From Desulfopila sp. IMCC35006 (GTDB lineage: Bacteria > Desulfobacterota > Desulfobulbia > Desulfobulbales > Desulfocapsaceae), in NCBI RefSeq assembly GCF_005116645.1, contig NZ_SWCM01000008.1, positions 1 through 64,000 of the forward strand: DNA of 64,000 bases, in the 5' to 3' direction. Positions 55,687-64,000 of this stretch are shown piece after piece. Below the pieces are notes generated by a model, which made no database searches, was not told where the DNA came from, and worked only from the letters and a program-made list of their open reading frames with translations. How positions within the stretch are numbered: position 1 is the first letter of the stretch; each line of letters opens with the position of its first letter. A program made the translations under genes and the position numbers.

Positions 55687-58600
55687 TCAGCCCTCCTGGG
55701 ACAAAACGGCAACATTCTGCTTCGCCTGTCTTTTTCTAAATAATTTCATAACGACAATAAAAAACAGAGGGATGAAGGCTATTGCCAGAATTGTTGCCGA
55801 CAGCATACCGCCAAAAACACCCGTTCCAATGGCATGCCTGCTGTTGGCACCGGCGCCCGTACTGATTACCAGGGGAAAAACCCCAAGCATAAAGGCAAAT
55901 GATGTCATAAGGATAGGGCGGAGCCGCATCTTGCAGGCCTCGACAGTCGCCTTGACGAGATCCATTCCCTCATCATGGAGCGACTTGGCAAACTCAACGA
56001 TCAGGATAGCATTTTTCGCCGACAGACCTATCGTCGTCAAGAGTCCCACCTGGAAATAGACATCGTTTTCCATACCGCGTAAATACGCAGCTGCCAGGGC
56101 GCCGAGTACCCCGAGAGGTACAGCCAGCATGACCGAAAACGGCACGGTCCAGCTTTCATACAAAGCAGCCAGGCAGAGAAAAACTACGAGTATGGAGATT
56201 GCATAGAGCGCCGGCGCCTGGGAGCCGGACTGTTGTTCCTGAAATGACGTCCCGGTCCATTCATAGCCAATACCGCTCGGGAGCTGGGACACTAGCTGGT
56301 CTATCGTTTTCATGGCATCGCCACTTGACTTGCCTGGTGCCGCCTCGCCCATGATCTCAACAGCCGGGTTGCCGTTATACCGTTCCAGCCTTGGTGAACC
56401 AAAACTCCAATGACCGCTGGTAAAGGTTGAAAACGGAACCATTCCGCCACTGCTGTTACGAACATACCACTGTTTAATGTCTTCAGGCTGCATACGGTAC
56501 GGCGCATCGGCCTGGAGGTACACTTTCTTTATTCGACCATTATTAATAAAGTCATTCACATAGTTTGATCCCCAGGCGGTGGACAGGGTGGTGTTGATAG
56601 TATTGACCGTAATCCCCAGAGCCATGGCCTTCTCATAGTCGATATCCACGTTGTACTGTGGGGTGTCTTCCATACCGTTGGGCCGGACACGGGTGAGATT
56701 AGGATTTTGCGCTGCCATGCCAAGCAGCTGATTTCTCGCCTCGATCAGTTTTTCATGGCCCAGTCCGGCACGATCCTGCAGATAAAAATCAAAGCCGGTT
56801 GACGAGCCGAGTCCCTGGATGGCGGGAAGATTGAAGGCGTATATCTGCGCTTCTTTGATGGTTTGAAAATATCCCATGGCTCTGGCGAGAATCCCATTCA
56901 CCGACTGGTCCTTGTTTTTCCGTTCACTCCAGTCTCTCATTTGTGCAAATACCAGGCCCATGTTCTGTCCGGTTCCGGCAAAACTGAAACCCGCTACCGT
57001 AAAGGCTGACACGATGTTGTTACTTTCTTCTGTCAGGTAATAGTTACGTACTTTGTCGAGTACATCCTGTGTCCTCTGCTGCGTTGCCCCTGTTGGCAGC
57101 TGTACCATGGTGAGGAAAACACCCTGGTCTTCACTGGGAAGAAAGGATGTCGGCAGCTTGGTGAAGAGAAAAACCATGCCGCCGATAAGGAGAACATAAA
57201 TCAGGCCGAACCTGCCTGATCGTTTAATAATATAGGCGACACTGCTGGTGTAGCGTTCGGTATTGCGGGTGAACATCCGGTTGAACCAGCCGAAAAAGCC
57301 TTTCTTTTCTGCATGGTGACCGGGTTTTATTGGTTTCAGCATGGTGGCGCAGAGCGCCGGCGTGAGGGTCAGAGCGACAAAAACCGAAAGGGCCATCGCC
57401 GAAACAATGGTCAAGGAAAACTGCCGGTAGATTGCCCCGGTGGAACCGCCAAAAAATGCCATGGGGACAAAGACGGCGGATAGTACCAGAGCGATACCAA
57501 CCAGAGCGCTGGTGATCTGGTCCATCGACTTGCGGGTTGCCTCCAGTGGCGACAATCCTTCGTTGGCCATGATCCGCTCCACGTTTTCAACGACAACAAT
57601 GGCATCATCGACCAGCAACCCAATGGCCAAGACCAGGCCGAACATGGTTAAGGTATTTATGGAAAAGCCAAACGCTGCCATGATCCCAAAGGTACCGAGC
57701 AGAACGACCGGCACGGCGATGGTCGGGATGAGTGTCGCTCGAAAATTCTGCAGAAAGAGAAACATAACCAGAAAAACCAGAATTATCGCCTCCACCAGGG
57801 TATTGGCCACTTCTTCAATGGAGATCTTGATAAAGGTGGTGGTGTCATAGGGATAGACAATTTTGACCCCAGCCGGAAAATACGGCTGCAACGCCGCGAG
57901 TTTATCACGAACCGCCTGGGCCGTATCCAGGGCATTGGCACCGGTGGCCAGCATTATGGCCAGACCGGCCGCGGGTTGACCGTTGAAAGTTGTTACCGAA
58001 TCATAGGTTTCCCCGCCGATTTCAATCCGTGCGACGTCTCGCAGTCGGATCTGCGACCCGTCTGTGTTGACCTTGAGGAGGATATTGGCGAATTGCTCCG
58101 GTGAACTCATCTTCGTCTGCGCGATCATACTGGCGCTTATCTGTTGGCCGGCAACGGAAGGCGTTCCCCCCAGATCACCCACCGCCACCTGGTTGTTCTG
58201 GGCCGAGATGGCTGCACTGACGTCACCCGGCGTCAACTGATAGCTGTTGAGCTTGTGCGGGTCAAGCCATATGCGCATGGCATACTGGCCGCCGAAGATG
58301 CGGATGCTGCCGACTCCCTCCGTGCGGCTCAGGGGATCTTTCAGGGTGGACGCCATGAAATCGGTCAGATCGTTCTTGTCCATATTGCCATCTGTCGAAA
58401 TAAGCCCGACGACCATCAAAAAGGTCGAGTTGGACTTGGCTACCTGCAGACCCTGTTGCTGCACCTCCTGGGGAATCTGGCTGGTTACCTGCTGCAGTTT
58501 GTTCTGCACCTGTACCTGGGCAATATCCGGGTCTGTACCTGCTTGAAATGTCAGGGTAACGGTAACCGATCCCGTCGATGAACTCTGCGAACTCATATAA

Positions 58601-58827
58601 AGGAGGTTGTCGAGGCCGTTCATGTTCTGCTCGATGACCTGGGTGACACTATCTTCAATCGTCTTGGCTGAAGCACCGGGATACTTGGCGGTAATGGTTA
58701 CCGCCGGCGGCGCAATCTCCGGATACTGTGATATTGGCAGGCGAATGATAGAAAGTGCGCCTGCCAGCATAATAACAATTGCTATAACCCATGCAAAAAT
58801 GGGCCTGTCTATGAAAAATCTGGCCAT
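55687..58827 (-). CDS. RND multidrug efflux transporter (HAE1/AcrB family)
   Basis: A 1046-residue proton-driven inner-membrane pump. It starts [20 protein letters not shown], has [20 protein letters not shown] near 67, the proton-relay aspartate pair in [18 protein letters not shown] near 407-408 and the relay lysine in [16 protein letters not shown] near 939, all as in AcrB, at the family's usual length. The adaptor gene ends 3 bp upstream. Drug range cannot be predicted. Confidence 0.96.
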   Translation of the reverse strand: MARFFIDRPIFAWVIAIVIMLAGALSIIRLPISQYPEIAPPAVTITAKYPGASAKTIEDSVTQVIEQNMNGLDNLLYMSSQSSSTGSVTVTLTFQAGTDPDIAQVQVQNKLQQVTSQIPQEVQQQGLQVAKSNSTFLMVVGLISTDGNMDKNDLTDFMASTLKDPLSRTEGVGSIRIFGGQYAMRIWLDPHKLNSYQLTPGDVSAAISAQNNQVAVGDLGGTPSVAGQQISASMIAQTKMSSPEQFANILLKVNTDGSQIRLRDVARIEIGGETYDSVTTFNGQPAAGLAIMLATGANALDTAQAVRDKLAALQPYFPAGVKIVYPYDTTTFIKISIEEVANTLVEAIILVFLVMFLFLQNFRATLIPTIAVPVVLLGTFGIMAAFGFSINTLTMFGLVLAIGLLVDDAIVVVENVERIMANEGLSPLEATRKSMDQITSALVGIALVLSAVFVPMAFFGGSTGAIYRQFSLTIVSAMALSVFVALTLTPALCATMLKPIKPGHHAEKKGFFGWFNRMFTRNTERYTSSVAYIIKRSGRFGLIYVLLIGGMVFLFTKLPTSFLPSEDQGVFLTMVQLPTGATQQRTQDVLDKVRNYYLTEESNNIVSAFTVAGFSFAGTGQNMGLVFAQMRDWSERKNKDQSVNGILARAMGYFQTIKEAQIYAFNLPAIQGLGSSTGFDFYLQDRAGLGHEKLIEARNQLLGMAAQNPNLTRVRPNGMEDTPQYNVDIDYEKAMALGITVNTINTTLSTAWGSNYVNDFINNGRIKKVYLQADAPYRMQPEDIKQWYVRNSSGGMVPFSTFTSGHWSFGSPRLERYNGNPAVEIMGEAAPGKSSGDAMKTIDQLVSQLPSGIGYEWTGTSFQEQQSGSQAPALYAISILVVFLCLAALYESWTVPFSVMLAVPLGVLGALAAAYLRGMENDVYFQVGLLTTIGLSAKNAILIVEFAKSLHDEGMDLVKATVEACKMRLRPILMTSFAFMLGVFPLVISTGAGANSRHAIGTGVFGGMLSATILAIAFIPLFFIVVMKLFRKRQAKQNVAVLSQEG

Positions 58828-58830
58828 GAT

Positions 58831-60036
58831 TTACTCCGCTTGTTTAACTGGGGCTGAGGGTTTTGTCTTTTGGGCAATCTGACCTGACAAGGAACTCTGC
58901 TGCTCAGTAGCCTTGACAGGAACGCCTGGCCTGATTTTCTGAAGACCTGCGGTGATCACCTGATCTCCAGCCACCAGTCCTTCATTGACTAAAACTTTAT
59001 CCCCAATGTTCTGCGCGCTCTCTATGATGCGACTTTCAACAATGGACTGGCTGTTCACCAGCATCACAACCGCCTGTCCTTTACTGTTTCGGCTGACGCT
59101 TGCGGCAGGCACAAGAAGCGCCTCCTGTCTCGTGCCTGTGGCAATTCGCGCTCGAACAAACATCCCGGGCAGTAATTCTTCGTCAGGGTTGGCGACAACG
59201 GCACGCAGGGTCACGCTTCCGGTGGATTGATCAACGGTTACATCTGAAAACTCAAGAGAGCCGGGCTGTCCGTATTCTGAACCATCTTCGAGCAGTATCG
59301 TTACTTTAGAATGTATATCTTCACTGTTCTTCGTTAAGCCAGAAGACAGGTTCTTTTTCAGCCGGAGCATTTCCGTGCTTGATTGGGTGACATCGATATA
59401 GAGTGGATCAAGCTGCTGGATTGTGGCCAGCGGGGCACTCTGCTGCGCGGTGACCAGAGCGCCTTCTGAAATCGTTGATTTACCGATTCGCCCGCTTATT
59501 GGCGCCGTCACCCGGGTGTACTCAAGATCAATCCGGGCGCTATTGACTGCTGCTTCGGCCGCAGCCACTTCGGCAACGGCCTGCTTCCAATTCGCCTCCA
59601 TGTCGACCTGATCCATTTCGCTCACGGCTTTGGTGTGGATAAGCGTCTTATACCTCGCCGCTTTCAATTGAGCGGAATGTTCATTGGCTTTTGCCTTGGC
59701 CAGGGCTGCCTTGGCGCTGTCCAGTTTTGTCTGGTAGATCGCCGGATCAATCTGATAAAGAATGTCCCCGGCGTTTATTTTGCTCCCTTCGGTAAACAGC
59801 CGTTTTTTGACGATACCGTTCACCTGTGGACGTACCTCTGCCACCCGATATGCGGCAGTGCGCCCCGGCAGTTCCGCCTCAAGATTCACTGGTTGGGGCT
59901 TGAGAGTGACTATGTTGACCTCAACTGGAGCCTGTTTCGTCATTGGCGTTGCAGCGTTGTCTTTACAGCCGTTCAGCAGGGTGACGGCCAGTATGATGGT
60001 CGGGAAAATGAAGGTTTTATTTTTAAATTTCAACAT
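58831..60036 (-). CDS. RND efflux periplasmic adaptor lipoprotein (AcrA family)
   Basis: A 401-residue membrane-fusion protein linking pump and channel. It has a lipobox (VTLLNGCKDN, cysteine near 24), ELPGRTAAYRVAEVRPQVNG (lipoyl half), ILYQIDPAIYQTKLDSAKA near 92, a helical hairpin, APISGRIGKSTISEGALV near 173 and the membrane-proximal PGVPVKATEQQ end. AGGAC lies before ATG 60036. First gene of the adaptor-pump-channel-tetR operon. Confidence 0.95.
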   Translation of the reverse strand: MLKFKNKTFIFPTIILAVTLLNGCKDNAATPMTKQAPVEVNIVTLKPQPVNLEAELPGRTAAYRVAEVRPQVNGIVKKRLFTEGSKINAGDILYQIDPAIYQTKLDSAKAALAKAKANEHSAQLKAARYKTLIHTKAVSEMDQVDMEANWKQAVAEVAAAEAAVNSARIDLEYTRVTAPISGRIGKSTISEGALVTAQQSAPLATIQQLDPLYIDVTQSSTEMLRLKKNLSSGLTKNSEDIHSKVTILLEDGSEYGQPGSLEFSDVTVDQSTGSVTLRAVVANPDEELLPGMFVRARIATGTRQEALLVPAASVSRNSKGQAVVMLVNSQSIVESRIIESAQNIGDKVLVNEGLVAGDQVITAGLQKIRPGVPVKATEQQSSLSGQIAQKTKPSAPVKQAE

Positions 60037-60123
60037 GTTCGTCCTATTAGTTTTGGGTCATGGAAATGCAATAACAGAATACAGTTTCATCTCATGCTAT
60101 CGAAGTCGACAAAGATATATACA

Positions 60124-60139
60124 TGCATGGTTGTATGCA
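60124..60139. promoter_or_regulatory. Candidate TetR-family operator for the RND operon
   Basis: TGCAT-N6-ATGCA within TACATGCATGGTTGTATGCA (60120-60139). On the minus strand it reads CATACAACCATGCATGTA, similar from memory to the Pseudomonas TtgR operator (ACAACCATGAATGTA) and the AcrR box. It lies about 90 bp upstream of the adaptor start. Confidence 0.55.
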
Positions 60140-60225
60140 AGAGGATTTTTTGATATTCAAAAGAGATGAAAGTAACCAATTGTTATTGTGCTGTTTTTAT
60201 TTTAGTAGTCAGGCAAGTGTTTTCC

Positions 60226-60325
60226 GCTGGATGGCTGGGATCAAGCCCCCAGGGATGGGTTTATGGCATCCGGAGCAAAGGGCACACCTCTCCCCATACC
60301 GCTGAGTATTAGTGGTCGTCACATA
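60226..60325. repeat. Palindromic dispersed element, partial copy
   Basis: An inverted, one-armed copy of the 35211-35400 element. 26 bp (60242-60267) match its core exactly, and the following 55 bp match one arm with scattered differences (GCAAAGGGCA, CCCCATACCGCTGAG, TTAGTGGTCGTCACA). The second arm is missing. Confidence 0.75.
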
Positions 60326-61035
60326 GAAATATCGTTGCAATGGCAGAGATTATGCTTATAGATTTTGTATCTCTTACAAAGTTAGGGAGAGCTTATAGAT
60401 GTGACGCAAAGAGTGTCTGTGAGGTGCGATTATTATGGCCGATTCTCATTGGAAAAGAGGAAGTCATTGCCAAGACCTCGCAGACGTGCGGCAAAAGAGT
60501 TATCCTGCCATTTTTAACGAGACTTTGTTCGATTCTCCTTTGTTACCTTGCCTTTCTCCTGATCTGGGATGTCTGTCTTGTCTTAAGCGTTCACGTTTAT
60601 GCATGGCACTTCCCCCGCGCATCAGGTCGTCCATATATGATATGAAAACAAAGCAGAGGAAGCGTAATGCTGCAGCCTGGCGTGACTCTCTTTGTTTTAC
60701 CAATGCTCGAAATCTGGTTTTAATAACAATATAGGATAATTATTTCATAGCAGTTCGCCCCGATAGACATCGATCATTGGTTAGTACCTTACAGATTTTT
60801 TCCTTGTTTTTCTGCAGGAAAACAATCTGCCTCAGGGTACTTAAGCCGGCTTTCTTCCCGTTCATCGGGGTTACTTTTCCATTGACACTTTCCAAAAGGA
60901 GAGCAGCATGGCTCCTGAGGGAAAAACGCAGGTTTGCTGTGTTACGGATATAACAGTTTCGAATTGCATCGGCTTTGCTTATGAGGTCAAGCGATTGTAG
61001 CCGAATACCTCCAATATCATAAAAAGGGCAGAAAA

Positions 61036-63963
61036 ATGAGCAATAACATCCCTTCAATTATACTCCGAATTACTGTTTTTCTCTGTGCGCTGTCACCGTT
61101 GCTCTTTGGCTATACCATGAATGTCCAGGCGGAAAGTGAAACACAGGCCTGCATCGAAGCCGCCAAGCGTGGCTTGCTGGAGGTGCCGGATGACCGGTCA
61201 CAGCGTTTTTTAGGCAAGGTGCAGCAGGACACGGCTCTCTGCCGCGGTGGGGAAAAGGCCGTGAAATATCGCCAGACCCCCTGGGTAGACTGGCAGAATT
61301 ATTATGGGGCCGGCGATGCTTCCTCCAGAAAAGAAGGAGCTGAGGCCATTACCCAGATAGGCAAACATCTGAAGCCGAACGGCCGCGGCATTGATGGTGC
61401 TCTTCTCGATCTGGAGTTCCAGCGCATCGAGCTGATCAAATTCAATCTCTTTGATCAGAATACCTATGAAGAATATGTGCTGGGCCGAAACGGCCAGCCT
61501 GGCCCGACGCTGAAATATTGGGATGCAATGCGTCTGCCTCCTGACAATAAATATTATCAGGACGTCGGCGGCGATGGCAGGCAGCTGTGCAGAGGGCCGT
61601 TGATCACAGCCCGAACCCTGGACGGCATCTGCAATGATTTAATCAACCCCTTGATGGGCTCGACCGGTATGCCGTTTGGTCGAAACATGCAGTTTGATAC
61701 GACGTTTCCGCGACTTGGCCTGAATGAGCTGACCAAAAACCGGCATGGCGACCGAATCGGGTTGCTCAAACCGGACCCGCAGCTGATAAGCCGGGAATTA
61801 TTTACGCGCCAGCAGACTGCAGGCAATGGCTGTAACCAGGGGCTGGGCGCTGCGGATTTTTCACCGAACGTCAACTGCGATTATATCAAGGCGCCATTCT
61901 TTAATGTCCTGGCGGCATTCTGGATTCAATTCATGACCCATGACTGGTTCTCGCACACCAATGAAGGCCGCAACGCACCTGAGTTGCAGCCCGTCGGTTG
62001 CACATCGGCACAGGCGCAGTCGCTTGGGTGCCGGGAAGGTGACCGCCGTGAACCGTCGCTCTATGCGGAAACCGCCACCCCGGGCACCTTTGCAGATGGT
62101 GGCGAAACCTATTTGAAACGTTCGCCGAAAACGACGAAAAACCTCGTCACGGCGTGGTGGGATGCCTCGCAGCTCTATGGCTTTGATACTCGCTCGCAAA
62201 AACGGGTGCAGCGCGACCCGAATGATTCGGCAAAATTACTGCTGATCGACAATTATCTCCCCTTAATGCCGGCCTGCGGGAACTATTCGGCAGACTGCCC
62301 GGTGCAACCCCAGTGGCAGGGCCAGGAAGTCGCTGCTTTCCCGGATAACTGGAACATCGGCATGAGTTTTTATCATAACCTCTTTACCCGTGAACATAAT
62401 TACTTTGTCGAAAAATTTCGCGAGCAGCAGAAGCTGACTCCTGAAGCGGATTCGGGACTTCGTGACCCGGATACTCCACAAAAATTGATTGCCTACAAAG
62501 ATGTTGATAACGAACGTCTGTATCAGGTCGGCCGACTGGTGATTGCTGCGGAGATCGCCAAAATACACACCATTGAATGGACCACCCAGCTGCTCTATGA
62601 TGAACCTCTCTATGCCGCCATGAACTCCAACTGGTTCGGTTTGTTCAATCTGGAAGAAGACCGGGTCTCCACGCTCCTGCGACATCTTCTCCATCAGGAC
62701 CAGAATTTTTTCAGTCGGATATCTGGGAAAATGGCTGGCTGGTTTTCCAGTTCCCAGGATGCCAGAAAAGCCAATTCCCTCTATTCGGTCTTTGCCTCCG
62801 GGGCGGGGATTTTAGGTCTCGGCAGTAAAAAACCCGAGGGTCTTCTCTGGTGGGAGCATGATGGCTGGGATTTGGCCAACCTCGAGGAGGATGTCAACGG
62901 CGGCGTGAATCATTTTGGATCGCCCTTCAATTTCCCGGAGGAATTCACCTCCGTATATCGTCTCCATGCCCTGGTACCTGACCTGATTGAATATCGGCAA
63001 AAAGAAAATCCCAATGCCATCAGCCTGAAGATTCCGGTGTTTGCCACCATACGAGGCGATGCGACCAAACAGATGCATAGCCGGGGGATCGACAACTGGG
63101 CACTCAGTATGGGACGGCAGCGTCTTGGGGTGCTGCATCTGCAGAATCTGCCGCTGTTTCTGCAAAACCTGCCGATGCCGCATCTGGATTCACCCACCAA
63201 AAAACTCGATATCGTGGCTCTCGATCTGATCCGGGACCGTGAACGCGGCATTCCCCGGTTTAATGAATTTCGTCGCCAGATCGGCTTGAAGAACCTGACC
63301 GGTTTTGATGATTTTGTTGACCTGCATCTCACCAAGGACAACCCGTGGCGCCAACAACAGGAAGCAAATGTCAAGAAACTGCGGGAGATCTACGGAACCC
63401 ACACCTGTGATGCCGGTAAGATTATCTCCAAGGCGCAGCGTGGTGAAGACGGCAAGTATATCAACGATTGCCTGGGCCATCCGGATGGCTCGGTGGTGGA
63501 CAACATTGAAGATGTCGACAATATTGTCGGCTGGTTGTCTGAATATACCCGGCCGCACGGTTTCGCCATTTCCGAAACGCAGTTCCAGATTTTCATCATT
63601 AATGCATCGCGCCGATTATTCAGCGACCGTTTCTTTACCTCCAGCTTCCGTCCGGAGTTTTATTCACGACTCGGCTATGACTGGGTAATAAATAATGGTC
63701 TGCTTTCTGAATGCCCTTATCCGCTCACGACCCAGAAGGATGGCAGCCAGACCTGCCTGGAGCCGAAAGAGATTAACGGCCATATTATGGCGGTTACGCC
63801 GCTCAAGCGGTTGTTAATGCGAAATATCCCCGAGCTGAAGGATGAACTCATGGAGGTAAAAAATGCGTTTGATCCCTGGGCAAGGGATCGGGGGGAATAC
63901 TATAGTCTTGACTGGAAACCCCGGCCGGGAGCGGAATCGGACCCGGCATTTTCAACAAAATAA
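61036..63963 (+). CDS. Secreted heme peroxidase of alpha-dioxygenase/cyclooxygenase-like type
   Basis: A 975-residue protein with a signal peptide (hydrophobic IILRITVFLCALSPLLFGY, cut near VQA) and an animal-heme-peroxidase fold. Distal heme motif: FWIQFMTHDWFSHTNEGRN near 295-313. Also LFTREHNYFVEKFREQ near 449, and the proximal histidine segment IAAEIAKIHTIEWTTQLL near 502-519, which resembles plant alpha-dioxygenases (KIHTIDWT). These oxygenate fatty acids; bacterial members are mostly uncharacterised. It is longer than plant enzymes (about 640), with extra sequence on both sides. Many paired cysteines fit an exported location. Substrate unknown. A new gene begins 15 bp after its stop. 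Confidence 0.82.
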   Translation: MSNNIPSIILRITVFLCALSPLLFGYTMNVQAESETQACIEAAKRGLLEVPDDRSQRFLGKVQQDTALCRGGEKAVKYRQTPWVDWQNYYGAGDASSRKEGAEAITQIGKHLKPNGRGIDGALLDLEFQRIELIKFNLFDQNTYEEYVLGRNGQPGPTLKYWDAMRLPPDNKYYQDVGGDGRQLCRGPLITARTLDGICNDLINPLMGSTGMPFGRNMQFDTTFPRLGLNELTKNRHGDRIGLLKPDPQLISRELFTRQQTAGNGCNQGLGAADFSPNVNCDYIKAPFFNVLAAFWIQFMTHDWFSHTNEGRNAPELQPVGCTSAQAQSLGCREGDRREPSLYAETATPGTFADGGETYLKRSPKTTKNLVTAWWDASQLYGFDTRSQKRVQRDPNDSAKLLLIDNYLPLMPACGNYSADCPVQPQWQGQEVAAFPDNWNIGMSFYHNLFTREHNYFVEKFREQQKLTPEADSGLRDPDTPQKLIAYKDVDNERLYQVGRLVIAAEIAKIHTIEWTTQLLYDEPLYAAMNSNWFGLFNLEEDRVSTLLRHLLHQDQNFFSRISGKMAGWFSSSQDARKANSLYSVFASGAGILGLGSKKPEGLLWWEHDGWDLANLEEDVNGGVNHFGSPFNFPEEFTSVYRLHALVPDLIEYRQKENPNAISLKIPVFATIRGDATKQMHSRGIDNWALSMGRQRLGVLHLQNLPLFLQNLPMPHLDSPTKKLDIVALDLIRDRERGIPRFNEFRRQIGLKNLTGFDDFVDLHLTKDNPWRQQQEANVKKLREIYGTHTCDAGKIISKAQRGEDGKYINDCLGHPDGSVVDNIEDVDNIVGWLSEYTRPHGFAISETQFQIFIINASRRLFSDRFFTSSFRPEFYSRLGYDWVINNGLLSECPYPLTTQKDGSQTCLEPKEINGHIMAVTPLKRLLMRNIPELKDELMEVKNAFDPWARDRGEYYSLDWKPRPGAESDPAFSTK

Positions 63964-63977
63964 TTGAGGTTGAAACC

Positions 63978-64000
63978 ATGAATACGAAGCATATAGCAGC
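63978..64000 (+). CDS. Start of a downstream gene, cut by the window edge
   Basis: ATG 63978 follows TGAGGTTGAAACC and opens MNTKHIAA before the window ends. The short spacing to the peroxidase gene suggests an operon. Nothing further can be said. Confidence 0.4.

Larger units (their letters stand above)
60037..61035. other. Divergent intergenic region, efflux operon / heme peroxidase
   Basis: About 1 kb. It holds the candidate TetR operator (60124-60139) and a partial palindromic element (60226-60325). From 60330 to 61035 I see no gene: short open frames there lack ribosome binding sites and recognisable families. Promoters for both flanking genes should be here. Confidence 0.5.

Overview
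The window reads as a chromosomal segment of an anaerobic, roughly 50% GC Desulfobacterota-type bacterium (Desulfobulbales-like is my best guess). The indications are a selenocysteine-containing SelD beside YedF and XdhC, a membrane FeS protein of the ETF:menaquinone oxidoreductase type beside beta-oxidation genes, propionyl-CoA carboxylase-type genes, and many dispersed palindromic intergenic repeats. No tRNA, rRNA, phage, IS transposase or CRISPR array was found.

Layout. 1-426: tandem 85-bp repeats. 427-11661: an ABC1/UbiB-family kinase-like gene, then a glyoxylate-bypass cluster: a giant AceK-like protein fused to two tandem D-2-hydroxyacid-dehydrogenase-like modules, malate synthase and a long isocitrate lyase. 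11901-16021 (minus strand): a universal stress protein, a 56-residue Cys-motif protein, and a selenium/molybdenum set (CxxC protein, selD, yedF, xdhC). selD is read through an in-frame TGA as Sec17. 16532-19921: modE-modA-modB-modC, with a ModE-type operator before modE.

20158-29833: acyl-CoA metabolism: acyl-CoA ligase, thiolase, 3-hydroxyacyl-CoA dehydrogenase, acyl-CoA dehydrogenase, membrane FeS oxidoreductase, a decayed etfB remnant, and a fused CoA-transferase. Together they could activate and oxidise short-chain acyl-CoAs, passing electrons through ETF to the quinone pool. No enoyl-CoA hydratase or intact etfAB is present here. 30173-33046: a two-component pair. 33082-38822: a caspase-fold lipoprotein divergent from an autotransporter-barrel protein, a membrane-anchored protein of unknown function and a DUF4384-like protein. 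38830-44098: ketopantoate-reductase-like protein, pyruvate kinase and a LytS-like hybrid kinase. 44185-46908: two envelope proteins, one with WxxGxW repeats and a 40-residue tandem repeat tail. 46909-47757: a repeat-filled intergenic block.

47758-53386: an ATP-grasp/esterase pair, then a two-gene acyl-CoA carboxylase. 53613-60036 (minus strand): an RND efflux operon (adaptor, pump, outer-membrane factor, TetR regulator) with a TtgR/AcrR-like candidate operator upstream. 61036-63963: a secreted alpha-dioxygenase/cyclooxygenase-like heme peroxidase. The first codons of another gene lie at the edge.

The strongest candidates for something undescribed are the AceK-(2-hydroxyacid dehydrogenase)x2 fusion in a glyoxylate-bypass cluster, and a family of modular intergenic repeats whose conserved flanks enclose long perfect hairpins of different sequence. 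All family calls are by eye from motifs; no database search was run.
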